From NCBI GenBank assembly GCA_947259785.1, contig CAMYNQ010000006.1:1-51790 (forward strand): 51,790 nt of DNA. Direction: 5' to 3'. The DNA comes from an uncultured Chromatiaceae bacterium. Its GTDB lineage: Bacteria > Pseudomonadota > Gammaproteobacteria > Tenderiales > Tenderiaceae. Both the position numbers and the translations under genes were made by a program. The notes under the pieces were generated by a model that did not search any database, was not told where the DNA came from, and worked only from the letters and a program-made list of their open reading frames with translations. Below, in pieces: positions 39,067 to 48,085 of the stretch; position 1 is the first letter of the stretch; each line of letters starts with the position of its first letter.

Positions 39067-39726
39067 ATGGCAGAAAAATTTGATCTAATCGTCTTTGATT
39101 GGGACGGTACCTTGATGGATTCAGCTGCGCGGATTGTTGCTTCACTGCAAGCGGCAGGAGCTGATCTTGGTTTGCCAGTGAAAACAGATGCGGAATGTCG
39201 TAATGTTATCGGCCTGGGAATGTTTGAGGCAATACAAGGCCTGCATGAAGTGACTGAGCCAGAGCTCATCCCTCGGTTTAGTGAGCGATATAGGCACCAT
39301 TTTTTAGTGAGTTGCACTCATCCTGAAGTGTTGTTTGACGGTGTGCATGGCATTTTGCAAGCATTGGTGCAGCGTCAGCTATGGCTGGGTGTTGCCACTG
39401 GCAAGGGGCGCAAGGGGCTGGACCGGGTGCTGAAGCAGACAGACTGCAGTCGTTATTTTCACTCGACCCGTTGCGCTGACGAAACATCATCTAAACCTGA
39501 TCCAATGATGTTGTGTGAAATAATGGATGAGCTGGGTGTAATGCCTGAAAAAACTCTGATGGTAGGTGATACAGAGTATGATCTCGAAATGGCTCAGCGG
39601 GCAGGGACGGCTGCTCTAGCGGTAAGTTACGGCGCACATGAAAGTGAGCGTCTGCAGATTTTTGAACCATTGGCCTGCCTGAAAAGTATTGACGAAATGG
39701 CACAGTGGCTGGCTAAAAATATTTAA
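39067..39726 (+). CDS. HAD-IA family phosphatase (Gph-like)
   Basis: A 219-residue HAD hydrolase. Motif I FDWDGTLMDS supplies the nucleophile and acid Asp, motif II lies around VATGKGRKG, and motif IV is MVGDTEYDLEMA. Similar to phosphoglycolate or pyrimidine-nucleotide phosphatases but the substrate cannot be read from sequence. ATG 39067 (MAEKFDLIV) is chosen; the longer frame runs back inside rluC. The conserved rluC-HAD-sppA order suggests an operon. Confidence 0.92.
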   Translation: MAEKFDLIVFDWDGTLMDSAARIVASLQAAGADLGLPVKTDAECRNVIGLGMFEAIQGLHEVTEPELIPRFSERYRHHFLVSCTHPEVLFDGVHGILQALVQRQLWLGVATGKGRKGLDRVLKQTDCSRYFHSTRCADETSSKPDPMMLCEIMDELGVMPEKTLMVGDTEYDLEMAQRAGTAALAVSYGAHESERLQIFEPLACLKSIDEMAQWLAKNI

Positions 39727-39738
39727 CTTTTTGCTGAG

Positions 39739-40764
39739 ATGAGTGTGAACGATAATAATACTTCGGATTCAAAAGATCCCTGGACTGAAAACCCTCTAAT
39801 CGATGAGAAAAATATGAATGACAATCGTAATAATGAGCTTTGGGAACGTGATTTGATCAGTGACCTGGCGTTGGGGGCGCTTAAGGAGCAACGCCGCGCC
39901 AGACGCTGGGGGATTTTCTTTAAGTTGTTCATGGTGAGCTATCTGGTGGTGTTTTTACTTGTTTTGATTCCTGGTACGGAAACAGGTCTGGCGTCGAGTA
40001 AACCACACACAGCGATAATCGAATTACGTGGTGTGATCGCCGATAATGCCGAAGCCAGTGCTGACAACATCGTCACCAGTCTGCGTGATGCCTTCGAGGC
40101 TAAGCATGTCTCGGGCATTATTATGCGGATCAATAGCCCTGGCGGCAGCCCAGTACAGTCTGGCTATATCTATGATGAGATCAAACGTTTGCGTGGGATT
40201 TATCCTGACACACCCTTGTATGCTGTGATTACAGATATGTGTGCCTCTGGTGGTTACTATATTGCCTCGGCCGCAGATGAAATCTATGCCGATAAGGCCA
40301 GTATCGTTGGTTCTATTGGCGTCATTATGAGTGGTTTTGGATTCGTTGATAGCATGGAAAAACTGGGTGTTGAGAGACGCATGCTGACAGCGGGTGAAAA
40401 CAAGGGGTTTCTCGATCCATTCTCACCTTTGCAAGATGATGATGTCACCCATATCAAATCAATGCTCGGCAATATTCATCAACAATTTATTGATGTGGTT
40501 AAGGCTGGACGAGGTGATCGGCTGAAATCAGATGACGCCCTTTTTTCCGGCCTGGTCTGGACCGGTGAACAGAGTGTTGAGCTAGGTTTGGCTGATGGCT
40601 TAGGCAGTGCCAGTTACGTGGCCCGTGAGATTATTGGAGAGGAAAAAATGGTTGATTACACCATTAAGCCTGATCCTCTTGAACAATTTGCCGGTAAGCT
40701 TGGTCTAGTCATGGCGGAAACATTGGCCCGTATTAGTGGCGTTAATGCAGGAGCTATCCGCTAG
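39739..40764 (+). CDS. sppA: Signal peptide peptidase SppA (short form)
   Basis: A 341-residue S49 serine protease. A charged N-terminal tail (residues 1-57) precedes one membrane helix (GIFFKLFMVSYLVVFLLVLI, ~58-78), leaving the protease domain in the periplasm. The nucleophile Ser lies in MCASGGYYIASAADEIYADK, and this short form has one protease domain, so it must oligomerise. It digests cleaved signal peptides. The last 11 bases overlap the 3' end of gpmI on the other strand. Confidence 0.92.
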   Translation: MSVNDNNTSDSKDPWTENPLIDEKNMNDNRNNELWERDLISDLALGALKEQRRARRWGIFFKLFMVSYLVVFLLVLIPGTETGLASSKPHTAIIELRGVIADNAEASADNIVTSLRDAFEAKHVSGIIMRINSPGGSPVQSGYIYDEIKRLRGIYPDTPLYAVITDMCASGGYYIASAADEIYADKASIVGSIGVIMSGFGFVDSMEKLGVERRMLTAGENKGFLDPFSPLQDDDVTHIKSMLGNIHQQFIDVVKAGRGDRLKSDDALFSGLVWTGEQSVELGLADGLGSASYVAREIIGEEKMVDYTIKPDPLEQFAGKLGLVMAETLARISGVNAGAIR

Positions 40765-42328
40765 TCCCTGCCTTTTTTACTGCTGCGGAAGAATCCAGAG
40801 GTTTAAGCAGCAGAGAACAGCCTGTCATTGCCCCCGGTTGTTGTAAGCCCATTAGCTGCAACACGGTGGGGGCGACGTCTTTTAATCCGCCTTCACTGGC
40901 TAGTTTCCATTTGACCTGGTCAATGATCATGCACGGTACTGGATAGGTCGTGTGCTGAGTGTGTGGAGCACCTGTGAGTGGATCAATAAGTAGTTCGCAG
41001 TTACCATGATCAGCTGTGACAAGCACTGAATATTCCGCTTTAATCGCAGCATCAAGAACACGGCCAACCTCGTGGTCCAATGTCTCAACAGCTTTTATTA
41101 CGGCATCTCTGACTGCGGTATGACCAACCATATCGCCATTGGCAAAGTTTACGACGATAAATGAATGTTGTTGACTATGCATTTTTTCGATAACGCAATC
41201 GGCAACCACTTGGGCGCTCATCTCAGGCTGCTCATCATAGGTTGCGACCTTGGGTGAGGGGATAATTAAACGCTCCTCATTGGCGAATGCTTCGCCCTTA
41301 CCACCATTAAAAAAGTATGTCACATGGGCATACTTTTCTGTTTCCGCACAATGAAACTGATTTAATCCGGCATGACTGATTGTTTCAGCTAGGGTTGACT
41401 CAGCCAGTTCTTCATCAAAGGCGTAGGGTAGGTCGAAATAGCTGTCGTAATTGGTGAAGCAAGTGACATTGATAGGGTTAAAATCACCACGCTCAAAACT
41501 GTCAAACGCGGGTTTCGAAAGTGCTGCTGTTATCTGGCGAGTCCGATCTTTACGGAAATTGAAAAAAATTACCGCATCATCTGATCTGATTGGTTTGGCA
41601 TTCGGAAGAATGACTGGTTTTATAAATTCATCGGTTTCACCAGCTTCATAAGCAGACTCAATGGCATTACGGTATGAGTTTGCTTTACGACCTGCATTAT
41701 TAACAAGTGCCTGCCAGGCGAGTTCGGACCTATCCCAGCGCTTGTCTCTATCCATTGCGTAATATCGGCCACATACACTGGCGACAGAGCCGTTTGCCTT
41801 GGCCAGTTCAGCATCTATCTGGTTAATACGGTCAATTGCCGACTGTGGCGCGGTATCGCGGCCATCTGTAATTGCGTGTAGCAGCGGTGTTACTTGATGA
41901 CGTCGGCATAGTTCGATTAGAGCAAACAAATGATTGATGTGGCTATGGACGCCACCATCTGAAACAAGCCCCATCAGGTGTAGTGGTCTATTTTGTTGTT
42001 TGGCTTTTGTGATGGCGGCTATTAGGACGGGGTTTTCATAAAAGCTGTTATCACTGATTGAATCATTGATTTTGACCAGATCTTGTCTTTGTATTGCTCC
42101 AGTTCCCAGCGTTAGATGTCCGACCTCAGAGTTGCCCATTTGGCCTTCAGGCAGACCAACTGAGCTACCTGAGGCCTGTAGTTCAGTGAAGGAATAGCGT
42201 TCAAAGTATTCGTCCAAACGGGGTGTTTTTGCTGCGCTGATGCCATTATTGATTTTGCTGGGATTGATGCCAAAGCCATCCATAATTACCAAGAGTGTCC
42301 GACGGCGTGGTGGGGTGTTGACCTGCAT
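40754..42328 (-). CDS. gpmI: Cofactor-independent phosphoglycerate mutase
   Basis: A 524-residue Mn-dependent iPGM interconverting 3- and 2-phosphoglycerate. The metal site Asp is in VIMDGFG, the phosphoserine nucleophile is in MGNSEVGHLTLG, and late ligands are in NFANGDMVGHTA and VTADHGNCE. Full length. Convergent with sppA, overlapping it by 11 bases at the 3' ends; the 255-bp upstream spacer holds the promoter and no other gene that I can see. Confidence 0.97.
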   Translation of the reverse strand: MQVNTPPRRRTLLVIMDGFGINPSKINNGISAAKTPRLDEYFERYSFTELQASGSSVGLPEGQMGNSEVGHLTLGTGAIQRQDLVKINDSISDNSFYENPVLIAAITKAKQQNRPLHLMGLVSDGGVHSHINHLFALIELCRRHQVTPLLHAITDGRDTAPQSAIDRINQIDAELAKANGSVASVCGRYYAMDRDKRWDRSELAWQALVNNAGRKANSYRNAIESAYEAGETDEFIKPVILPNAKPIRSDDAVIFFNFRKDRTRQITAALSKPAFDSFERGDFNPINVTCFTNYDSYFDLPYAFDEELAESTLAETISHAGLNQFHCAETEKYAHVTYFFNGGKGEAFANEERLIIPSPKVATYDEQPEMSAQVVADCVIEKMHSQQHSFIVVNFANGDMVGHTAVRDAVIKAVETLDHEVGRVLDAAIKAEYSVLVTADHGNCELLIDPLTGAPHTQHTTYPVPCMIIDQVKWKLASEGGLKDVAPTVLQLMGLQQPGAMTGCSLLLKPLDSSAAVKKAGTSG

Positions 42329-42583
42329 GTTACTACTGCTCCTTCCTACTGCTTAAAGATGCTTGTGTTCGTGATAATTACGACGCACTGGTTTATACGG
42401 CTATAAGGGCCAAATCTTGAGCTTAAAAATAGCCGTTTATTACTGCATTTTTATTAAAGATCAGTTTTTAAATACCGATATATCTAGTGAGCTTATTGTT
42501 GTTGAATGAGTTGTGGGAATAAAGAAAGACTCAGATTAAAACGACATATAGCCTAAAAAATTAAAAGGTTATGAGGTTTAGCT

Positions 42584-43804
42584 GTGAATTATAAAATTGC
42601 CAGAAATTTTGCCTTAGGCATATTCCCAGGTCTTATGTTGTTGACGGCCCCTGTTTCTGCAAGCACTGACTCAGCTTTGACTCATATTAGCTCTCAAAGC
42701 ATTAATCTGGGCTGTTTTGACTGGCAGCAGGACGGACAGTTTGCCTATGATTGCAAAGCCAGTATTTTTGATGCCGTCAGTCCTGCGGATCAAAGTAAGA
42801 TCGGTGATTCTTTCTACTATGGCGAAGGCGTAAAACAAAGTTATTCTGAGGCGGCCAAATGGTATCGTAAGGCTGCTGTTCAAGGTGATGCCTATGGCCA
42901 ATTTAGCATTGGTTATATGTATAGCAAGGGCGAAGGTATTCCGCATGACACTTGGTTAGCTCTGAAATGGTTGGGTAAGGCCGCTGATAACAAGATGGCA
43001 GCAGCTCAGTATGCCTTGGCTGACATGTATTATTACGGTGATGGTGTCGCCATTGATTATGATCTCGCTATTAAATGGTACAAAGAAGCAGCTGAGCAGA
43101 ATTACAGCTTTGCTCAATACAGTCTTGGTTTCATGTATAAAAAAGGCATTGGCCTTGAATTAGATTACGAAAAAGCTCAGACGTGGTTGATGAAAGCTGC
43201 AGATCAGGATCATCCTGAGGCCCAGGCTAGTATTGCCCACATGTACATGAAGGGTCATGGTGTTGCCCAAGATACAAAATTAGCCTTTAACTGGTTTTAT
43301 AAAGCGGCGATGCAGGGGCATGCTGGGGCGCAAAACAATATTGCCTATATGTATCGCAGCGGTAGTGGTGTTGAGCAGGATTTTCAACGCGCTATCATGT
43401 GGTATCAAAATGCTGCCCGCCAGGGTGATGCAACAGCACAATCCAATTTGGGTTTTATGTTTCACAAGGGGATTGGTGTGGAGCAAAACTATGCAAGTGC
43501 CATTCAGTGGTATCGTCTTGCTAGTCAGCAAGGTGAAGTCAGTGCCCAGTTTAATCTAGGTCTGGTTTATATGCAGGCAGACGGTAATATTCGTGATTTG
43601 AATAAAGCGGTGGAGTCATTTATGGCTGCCGCCAGTCAGGGGGATGCCGAAGCACAATATTATGTAGGTACACTCTATCGTAATGGCTGGGGTGTAGCGC
43701 GTAATATTGAAAAGGCGCTGGAATGGTTCCGTATGGCAGGTGAATCCGGTAATGCCAAGGCTAAACATGAGTTTGATTTATTAGTCGCATCACATCCAGC
43801 CTAG
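42584..43804 (+). CDS. Exported Sel1-repeat protein (nine repeats)
   Basis: A 406-residue periplasmic protein. The signal peptide (FALGIFPGLMLLTAPVSA) is followed by a ~50-residue linker and nine ~36-residue Sel1/TPR-like repeats of form GxMYxxGxGVxxDxxxAxxWYxxAAxQG. Such solenoids mediate protein-protein contacts. No catalytic domain is present, so the partner is unknown. GTG 42584 with GAGG upstream is the start. A second, shorter Sel1 gene lies convergent right after it, suggesting a related pair. Confidence 0.9.
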   Translation: MNYKIARNFALGIFPGLMLLTAPVSASTDSALTHISSQSINLGCFDWQQDGQFAYDCKASIFDAVSPADQSKIGDSFYYGEGVKQSYSEAAKWYRKAAVQGDAYGQFSIGYMYSKGEGIPHDTWLALKWLGKAADNKMAAAQYALADMYYYGDGVAIDYDLAIKWYKEAAEQNYSFAQYSLGFMYKKGIGLELDYEKAQTWLMKAADQDHPEAQASIAHMYMKGHGVAQDTKLAFNWFYKAAMQGHAGAQNNIAYMYRSGSGVEQDFQRAIMWYQNAARQGDATAQSNLGFMFHKGIGVEQNYASAIQWYRLASQQGEVSAQFNLGLVYMQADGNIRDLNKAVESFMAAASQGDAEAQYYVGTLYRNGWGVARNIEKALEWFRMAGESGNAKAKHEFDLLVASHPA

Positions 43805-43817
43805 GCGGGTTACCTTT

Positions 43818-44381
43818 TTATTGATGAAATTGAAGCCACCAATCAGCGGCCAGTTTCTCTGCATGCATGATTTCTTGTTTGGATAAATGTTTGGCGAGTT
43901 CGGTTCGTGCCTCCATAGCATCTTTGTATTCCATAGCGGCTGAAATTTCGTACCACATATAAGCCTTCACTTTGTCTATTTCTGTGCCATGCCCCTCGGC
44001 GTGAGCTACTCCGATCAGATATTGCGCTGTTCCCGATAGTTGTTCAGCTGCCAGGTTAAGCCAATACAGTGCCTGGGCGTTGTCTTGCTTAATTCCATCA
44101 CCTTTGATGTACATAATTCCAAGGGTTAGCTGTGCTTTAGCTACGCCACTATTGGCAAGCTTTTCATACCAGAAGGCGGCCTTTGATATATCCTGAGTGA
44201 CTCCCTCGCCAACATGGTAGCGGTTGGCCAAGTCTGCTTGGGCTTGAATGTCATTGTTGTTTGCCTTTTCGGTGATTTGTTGTATCTCAGTTGCGCTTAG
44301 TGGCTGGGCGGAGGCTGTATTTAGCAGCATCAATGTTACAAGCATCAAAACTGAAATGAGGCGACTAATAATTGATGGCAT
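43818..44381 (-). CDS. Exported Sel1-repeat protein (about three repeats)
   Basis: A 187-residue protein with a signal peptide (ISVLMLVTLMLLNTASAQ) and about three Sel1 repeats: NRYHVGEGVTQDISKAAFWY, GIMYIKGDGIKQDNAQALYW, and GVAHAEGHGTEIDKVKAYMW. A charged helix with KLAADWWLQFHQ ends it. It probably works as an interaction scaffold in the periplasm. AAGGAT precedes the ATG. It converges on the nine-repeat gene; only 13 bases separate the stops. Confidence 0.88.
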   Translation of the reverse strand: MPSIISRLISVLMLVTLMLLNTASAQPLSATEIQQITEKANNNDIQAQADLANRYHVGEGVTQDISKAAFWYEKLANSGVAKAQLTLGIMYIKGDGIKQDNAQALYWLNLAAEQLSGTAQYLIGVAHAEGHGTEIDKVKAYMWYEISAAMEYKDAMEARTELAKHLSKQEIMHAEKLAADWWLQFHQ

Positions 44382-44558
44382 GGGGTATTTATCCTTAAAT
44401 TCACTGCTTGGACTGCGAATTATATTTGATTAGGACGTGCGACCCAAGTAGGCATGCCTTGTTAATTAATAAAGCTGTTGTACCAACCTAAACTACTTGT
44501 ATTCATTAAAGAAAGTTCGTATCGTTTTGTCTTATGTATTTTCAAAGGATGGATAATT

Positions 44559-45110
44559 ATGTGGCGTAGTCTGGCAATAACCTTCCTGATTCTGGCTGGT
44601 GGTAGCCCAGCCTCAGCAGCCGATACCTATCAAACTCAACGCCTTATTGAGGATGGTATTCATGACCCTGAGAATGAAACCATTCAGATACTCCAGGAAC
44701 CTGTCGAGGCTATGATTGATTTTCCGCTGGACAGAAGAGGGCATGTTGATTGGGTTAAAGCACTTCGTGATGGCAAAATCAATCCGCGTCGCAGTCTGTC
44801 GGGGGACGAATTTGGTGGTGAAATGATGTTGGAAATGGATATGGACATTATTATGAAGCAGACATCCAATATGCCTCATGTCAAGTTTCCTCATCTAGCA
44901 CATACTGAATGGTTGACATGTAATAACTGTCACCCCAAAATTTTCCAGCCGCAGTTTGAAGCTAACCCTGTGTCGATGGAAAAAATACTCAAGGGAGAGT
45001 TCTGTGGTCGTTGTCATGACAAGGTCTCTTTCAGCCTGTGGACTTGTGAACGTTGTCATAGCGTGCCGCATAAGGACTCTGCAGAGGCCTTTATTGAACT
45101 AGACAAATAG
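44559..45110 (+). CDS. Three-haem c-type cytochrome (c7/c3-like)
   Basis: A 183-residue exported protein with a signal peptide (LAITFLILAGGSPASA). Three haem-binding sites are seen: CNNCH (121-125), CGRCH (149-153) and CERCH (163-167), with extra histidines (H107, H112, H115, H171) that could be axial ligands, as in multihaem c7-type cytochromes. The first ~100 residues carry no haem site and are unusually acidic (MMLEMDMDIIMKQ). Redox partner unknown; no cytochrome maturation or reductase genes are adjacent. AAGGATGGATAATT precedes ATG 44559, which I prefer over the longer frame from TTG 44478. Confidence 0.88.
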   Translation: MWRSLAITFLILAGGSPASAADTYQTQRLIEDGIHDPENETIQILQEPVEAMIDFPLDRRGHVDWVKALRDGKINPRRSLSGDEFGGEMMLEMDMDIIMKQTSNMPHVKFPHLAHTEWLTCNNCHPKIFQPQFEANPVSMEKILKGEFCGRCHDKVSFSLWTCERCHSVPHKDSAEAFIELDK

Positions 45111-45887
45111 TCTGCCTAGGCTGCGCCAGCGATTGGCACGTTTTATTTGTCGTAAAAAGTCGCTGTACTCCAGCCCCTGGGTTTGTTTCAAATCATTAGC
45201 AATGCTGTTTGTCTTGGGGTACTGAAGCGTAGGCTTATGTTTTGCTGTAAAAACAATTACATTGCCTCTGTCAGGCACCGGTAGATTTAAAACGTTGTTG
45301 CTAAAGATATGTTGCATTGTTTGATTAATGTCACGGACATGGTCACTTACTTTGTTCCAAAGGTTGGTCGCAACAACACCTCGGTTATCCAACCGTTCAA
45401 AACAATATTCAAAGAATTCAAATGATTTAATACTTTCTGATAAACCATCATGGTTAAAGGCATCAATCAATATCAGGTCATATTGTTGGTAGCGCCCATT
45501 TTTATTATGTAAGAAACGTGAAACGTCATCTATAAAGATCTGTATGCGTTCATCTTCAGGTAGGTTGAAGTAATCATGGGCAATTTTGACTACGTCGGCC
45601 CTGATCTCAACGATATCGATTGAACAGTTGGGGTAATGTTGCAATAAGAATTTTGCAATCGAACCACCACCAAGGCCGATCATCAATATATTCTGTGGCT
45701 GTGGTTGAAATAATAGGCTCGCCATCATGGCCCGGGTGTATGTAAGTACTAGGCGTTGTGGTTGAAAAAGATCCATGCAGCTTTGTTTTGCATCGTTGCC
45801 AAAATATAGCGAACGGATATGTTGGTTTTGGCCAACCTCGATGATGCCTTCGTCACTAATCCTTCGAAAAATTATATGTTCAGACAT
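45099..45887 (-). CDS. Spermidine-synthase-like methyltransferase-fold protein
   Basis: A 262-residue protein with the spermidine synthase Rossmann fold: the SAM/dcSAM loop LMIGLGGGSIAKFLLQHYP, the acidic ligand in VEIRADVV, IFIDDVSRFL, and YDLILIDAFNHDG. It lacks the N-terminal tetramer domain typical of full SpeE and keeps only part of the substrate gate, so its polyamine role is unsure. It is convergent with the cytochrome gene, sharing 12 bases at the 3' ends. Confidence 0.82.
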   Translation of the reverse strand: MSEHIIFRRISDEGIIEVGQNQHIRSLYFGNDAKQSCMDLFQPQRLVLTYTRAMMASLLFQPQPQNILMIGLGGGSIAKFLLQHYPNCSIDIVEIRADVVKIAHDYFNLPEDERIQIFIDDVSRFLHNKNGRYQQYDLILIDAFNHDGLSESIKSFEFFEYCFERLDNRGVVATNLWNKVSDHVRDINQTMQHIFSNNVLNLPVPDRGNVIVFTAKHKPTLQYPKTNSIANDLKQTQGLEYSDFLRQIKRANRWRSLGRLFV

Positions 45888-45940
45888 TCTATTAAGTATT
45901 TCTATTTTTTCGGAATTATACTTGGAAAATTACCTGCAAC

Positions 45941-45967
45941 AAAAAAGCCCGGCAAGGCCGGGCTTTT
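45941..45967. terminator. Rho-independent terminator after iscR-like gene
   Basis: AAAAAAGCCCGGC-AAG-GCCGGGCTTTT: an intrinsic terminator with a GC stem and T-runs in both directions. It lies just downstream of the minus-strand IscR-like gene and upstream of the spermidine-synthase-like gene, which therefore has its own promoter. Confidence 0.85.
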
Positions 45968-45989
45968 AAAACGTTTGTTGCTTGCTCAA

Positions 45990-46475
45990 TTATGCGACTG
46001 TTGAGCGGTTCCGCGATTGCTTAGACCAAGTATCAACGTCAGATATTTCATCCTGGTTATGAGCTGCTAGAAGTTCTTCACGCTTGTTATTTTCAATTAG
46101 ATCACCAAGGCTGATTTTGGAGAGATAGTCATTGATATTGTCGCTCAAGGCCTGCCACAGTTGTTGTGTCTTTTGATGACGGTCATCAACCTTCATCACC
46201 TTTTCTTTGCCTGTGCGTTCATCAACGGCATGAATGATCTCGGCGATGGTGATCTCATTAGCAGGCCGAGAAAGCCTATAGCCGCCGCCTGGGCCACGGG
46301 TGCCACTTACAAGTTTAGTTTTTCTTAATCTGGCGAAAAGCTGCTCAAGGTATGACAATGAAATCCCCTGAAACTCTGAAATGTCAGCCAAAGTTACTTT
46401 GTTGCCATTGTTAGCATTTAATGCAAGATCAAGCATTGCTGTAACGGCATAACGTCCTTTTGTTGAAAGCTTCAT
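45990..46475 (-). CDS. IscR-like Rrf2 regulator lacking all cysteines
   Basis: A 161-residue Rrf2 protein very close to Isc[20 protein letters not shown] at the start, [16 protein letters not shown] (recognition helix) and [12 protein letters not shown]. coli IscR binds 2Fe-2S through three cysteines around residues 92-104. Here that loop reads [20 protein letters not shown], with no cysteine, and none occurs anywhere in the protein. It therefore cannot use the known cluster and may act as a constitutive apo-type regulator. No isc genes follow. AGGAGG before the ATG is strong. The Cys-containing suf regulator at 5398 is its paralogue. Confidence 0.88.
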   Translation of the reverse strand: MKLSTKGRYAVTAMLDLALNANNGNKVTLADISEFQGISLSYLEQLFARLRKTKLVSGTRGPGGGYRLSRPANEITIAEIIHAVDERTGKEKVMKVDDRHQKTQQLWQALSDNINDYLSKISLGDLIENNKREELLAAHNQDEISDVDTWSKQSRNRSTVA

Positions 46476-46632
46476 TGTCGGGCCTCCTAATGTTGTTATG
46501 GTGCAAAACCAATTAATGTGCTCAACTAAATAATGGCACCGCAGGTGTGCTAATTCAATGTCTCAAACTGACATTTAACATGGTTTAACAATTGTGTGGT
46601 TTATAGACCTTATGTTTATAGGGGTAAGAAAA

Positions 46633-47652
46633 TTACGGTAGTGTTTTCTGGGTCAACAAACGTTCGATTGTGCTTTGTATAAACCAGCCCATGCGCACAC
46701 CTAGTGGTTTCTTAATGGTGTATGTAATTTCATATAGGTCTTTTTCTTTCGATTGTTCTAACAAGAAGTCATCACTGGTAATTAGTTCGTCGACGAGTTT
46801 TAGTTCGAGCGCACGTTTTGCTGGCCAATGTTCACCAGTTGCAATTTTGTCGATATCGATGATTGGGCGGTGCTCTTTGATAAAGTCTTTGAATAGAACA
46901 TGTGTATCTTCTAATTCTTCTTTGAATTTTTCTCTAGCCTTATCTGTGTTTTCACCAAACATAGTTAGGGTACGTTTGAATTCGCCAGCAGTCAGTTGCT
47001 CAAATTCAATGTCATGTTTTTTCAGCAAGCGATGAAAGTTTGGAATCTGAGCAATTACGCCAATGGAACCAATCACAGAGAAGGGCGCGGCGATGATCTT
47101 GTCTGCTACACAGGCCATCATGTAGCCACCACTGGCAGCTATTTTGTCTACAGCAATCGTGAGTGGAATCTTTTTTTGTGTCAGTCGCATCAGTTGTGAG
47201 GCCGCTAGACCATACGCATGAACCAGTCCACCACCGCTTTGAAGGTTCAGGAATACTTCGTCATCAGGGCTGGCAACGGTTAGAATCGCAGTGATTTCTT
47301 GCCTTAATGAGGACAGCGGAGAGGCCTTGATATCACCATCAAAATTAAGCACATAGATTCGTTTACGAGGTGCACTTTCACCGGATTTACGCCGTTTCTC
47401 ATCTGCTTTGTGTTGTTTCTTTTCTGTTTTTTCCAGTTTTTTTAGCTCATCCTTATCAAGTGTGTTTAGTTTGATAGTTTCTGCCATATCTTCGAATTTT
47501 TGATTGAGCTTTTTTATATCCAGATGTTCTCGGCCCATGTCTCTTCCACGACTGGCTAATAGAATGATTCCTGTTACGACTGCCACAATGGCAAATACGA
47601 TAGTGAGTGTTTTGGCCAAAAAAAGGCCATATTCGGAAAAAAAAGCGGACAC
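46633..47652 (-). CDS. sohB: SohB-like S49 protease
   Basis: A 339-residue S49-family inner-membrane protease. An N-terminal helix (ALTIVFAIVAVVTGIILLAS region, residues ~12-34) is followed by a Lys/Glu-rich linker (DELKKLEKTEKKQHKADEKR) and a protease domain with DKIAASGGYMMACVADKI, where the Ser is the nucleophile, and FSVIGSIGVIAQ. SohB suppresses loss of DegP in E. coli; its substrates are unknown. Paralogue of SppA in the same window. Confidence 0.92.
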   Translation of the reverse strand: MSAFFSEYGLFLAKTLTIVFAIVAVVTGIILLASRGRDMGREHLDIKKLNQKFEDMAETIKLNTLDKDELKKLEKTEKKQHKADEKRRKSGESAPRKRIYVLNFDGDIKASPLSSLRQEITAILTVASPDDEVFLNLQSGGGLVHAYGLAASQLMRLTQKKIPLTIAVDKIAASGGYMMACVADKIIAAPFSVIGSIGVIAQIPNFHRLLKKHDIEFEQLTAGEFKRTLTMFGENTDKAREKFKEELEDTHVLFKDFIKEHRPIIDIDKIATGEHWPAKRALELKLVDELITSDDFLLEQSKEKDLYEITYTIKKPLGVRMGWFIQSTIERLLTQKTLP

Positions 47653-47728
47653 CTTGATACTCCAAGTAGGATAAAAGGGGCAATAGTATAGCGTTTTGAA
47701 TAAGACTGCAGAATAGTAAGAAAATAAA

Positions 47729-47756
47729 AAGGCCTCTGGTTTTCACCAGAGGCCTT
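47729..47756 (-). terminator. Terminator of the 37-residue gene
   Basis: A perfect 12-bp stem AAGGCCTCTGGT-TTTC-ACCAGAGGCCTT; on the minus strand it is followed by TTTTTATTTTC, a good T-tract. It lies 24 bases past the stop of the small gene at 47780-47893 and before sohB, so the peptide gene is likely a separate transcript. Confidence 0.85.
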
Positions 47757-47779
47757 GATGAGTTAAAAACGGAGGGGGA

Positions 47780-47893
47780 TTAACTCATAACTGTTGTTGC
47801 AATAACGGCTAATACAGACATGATGCAGGCCAAGGGAATTAAAATCATCAGGTCGGAATCATTAGCGCCTTTACGCTGGGTATTGTTAGACAT
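47780..47893 (-). CDS. 37-residue single-helix membrane peptide
   Basis: A tiny gene with a complete expression unit: TTGGAGAAAACT ribosome-binding region, ATG at 47891-47893, stop at 47780-47782 and a strong terminator after it. The peptide has a polar start (MSNNTQRKGANDSD) and one hydrophobic helix (LMILIPLACIMSVLAVIATT), so it should sit in the inner membrane with the N-terminus inside. Family not recognised. Its signals argue it is real rather than a chance frame; the role could be to modulate a membrane complex. Confidence 0.7.
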   Translation of the reverse strand: MSNNTQRKGANDSDLMILIPLACIMSVLAVIATTVMS

Positions 47894-48085
47894 AGTTTTC
47901 TCCAATTAGCTTATTATTATATGTAAAGTTGATCATTCCGCTCAGGAATGAGATTAAAAGATACTACATCTTTTTTTAATAGTTAAGTATTTTTATAAAG
48001 TATTTACTTGCGGTTATAAAAATTCTATTTACGGTATTTTTGGTGCTAAACTAATTCATTAATTTTCATGGGTTTAGGAGTGCTT

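Noticed and set aside
46585-46605. GTGTGGTTTAT upstream of the IscR-like gene as an IscR type 2 site
   Set aside because: Only one half-site resembles the consensus; the partner half is not recognisable, so I do not call it.
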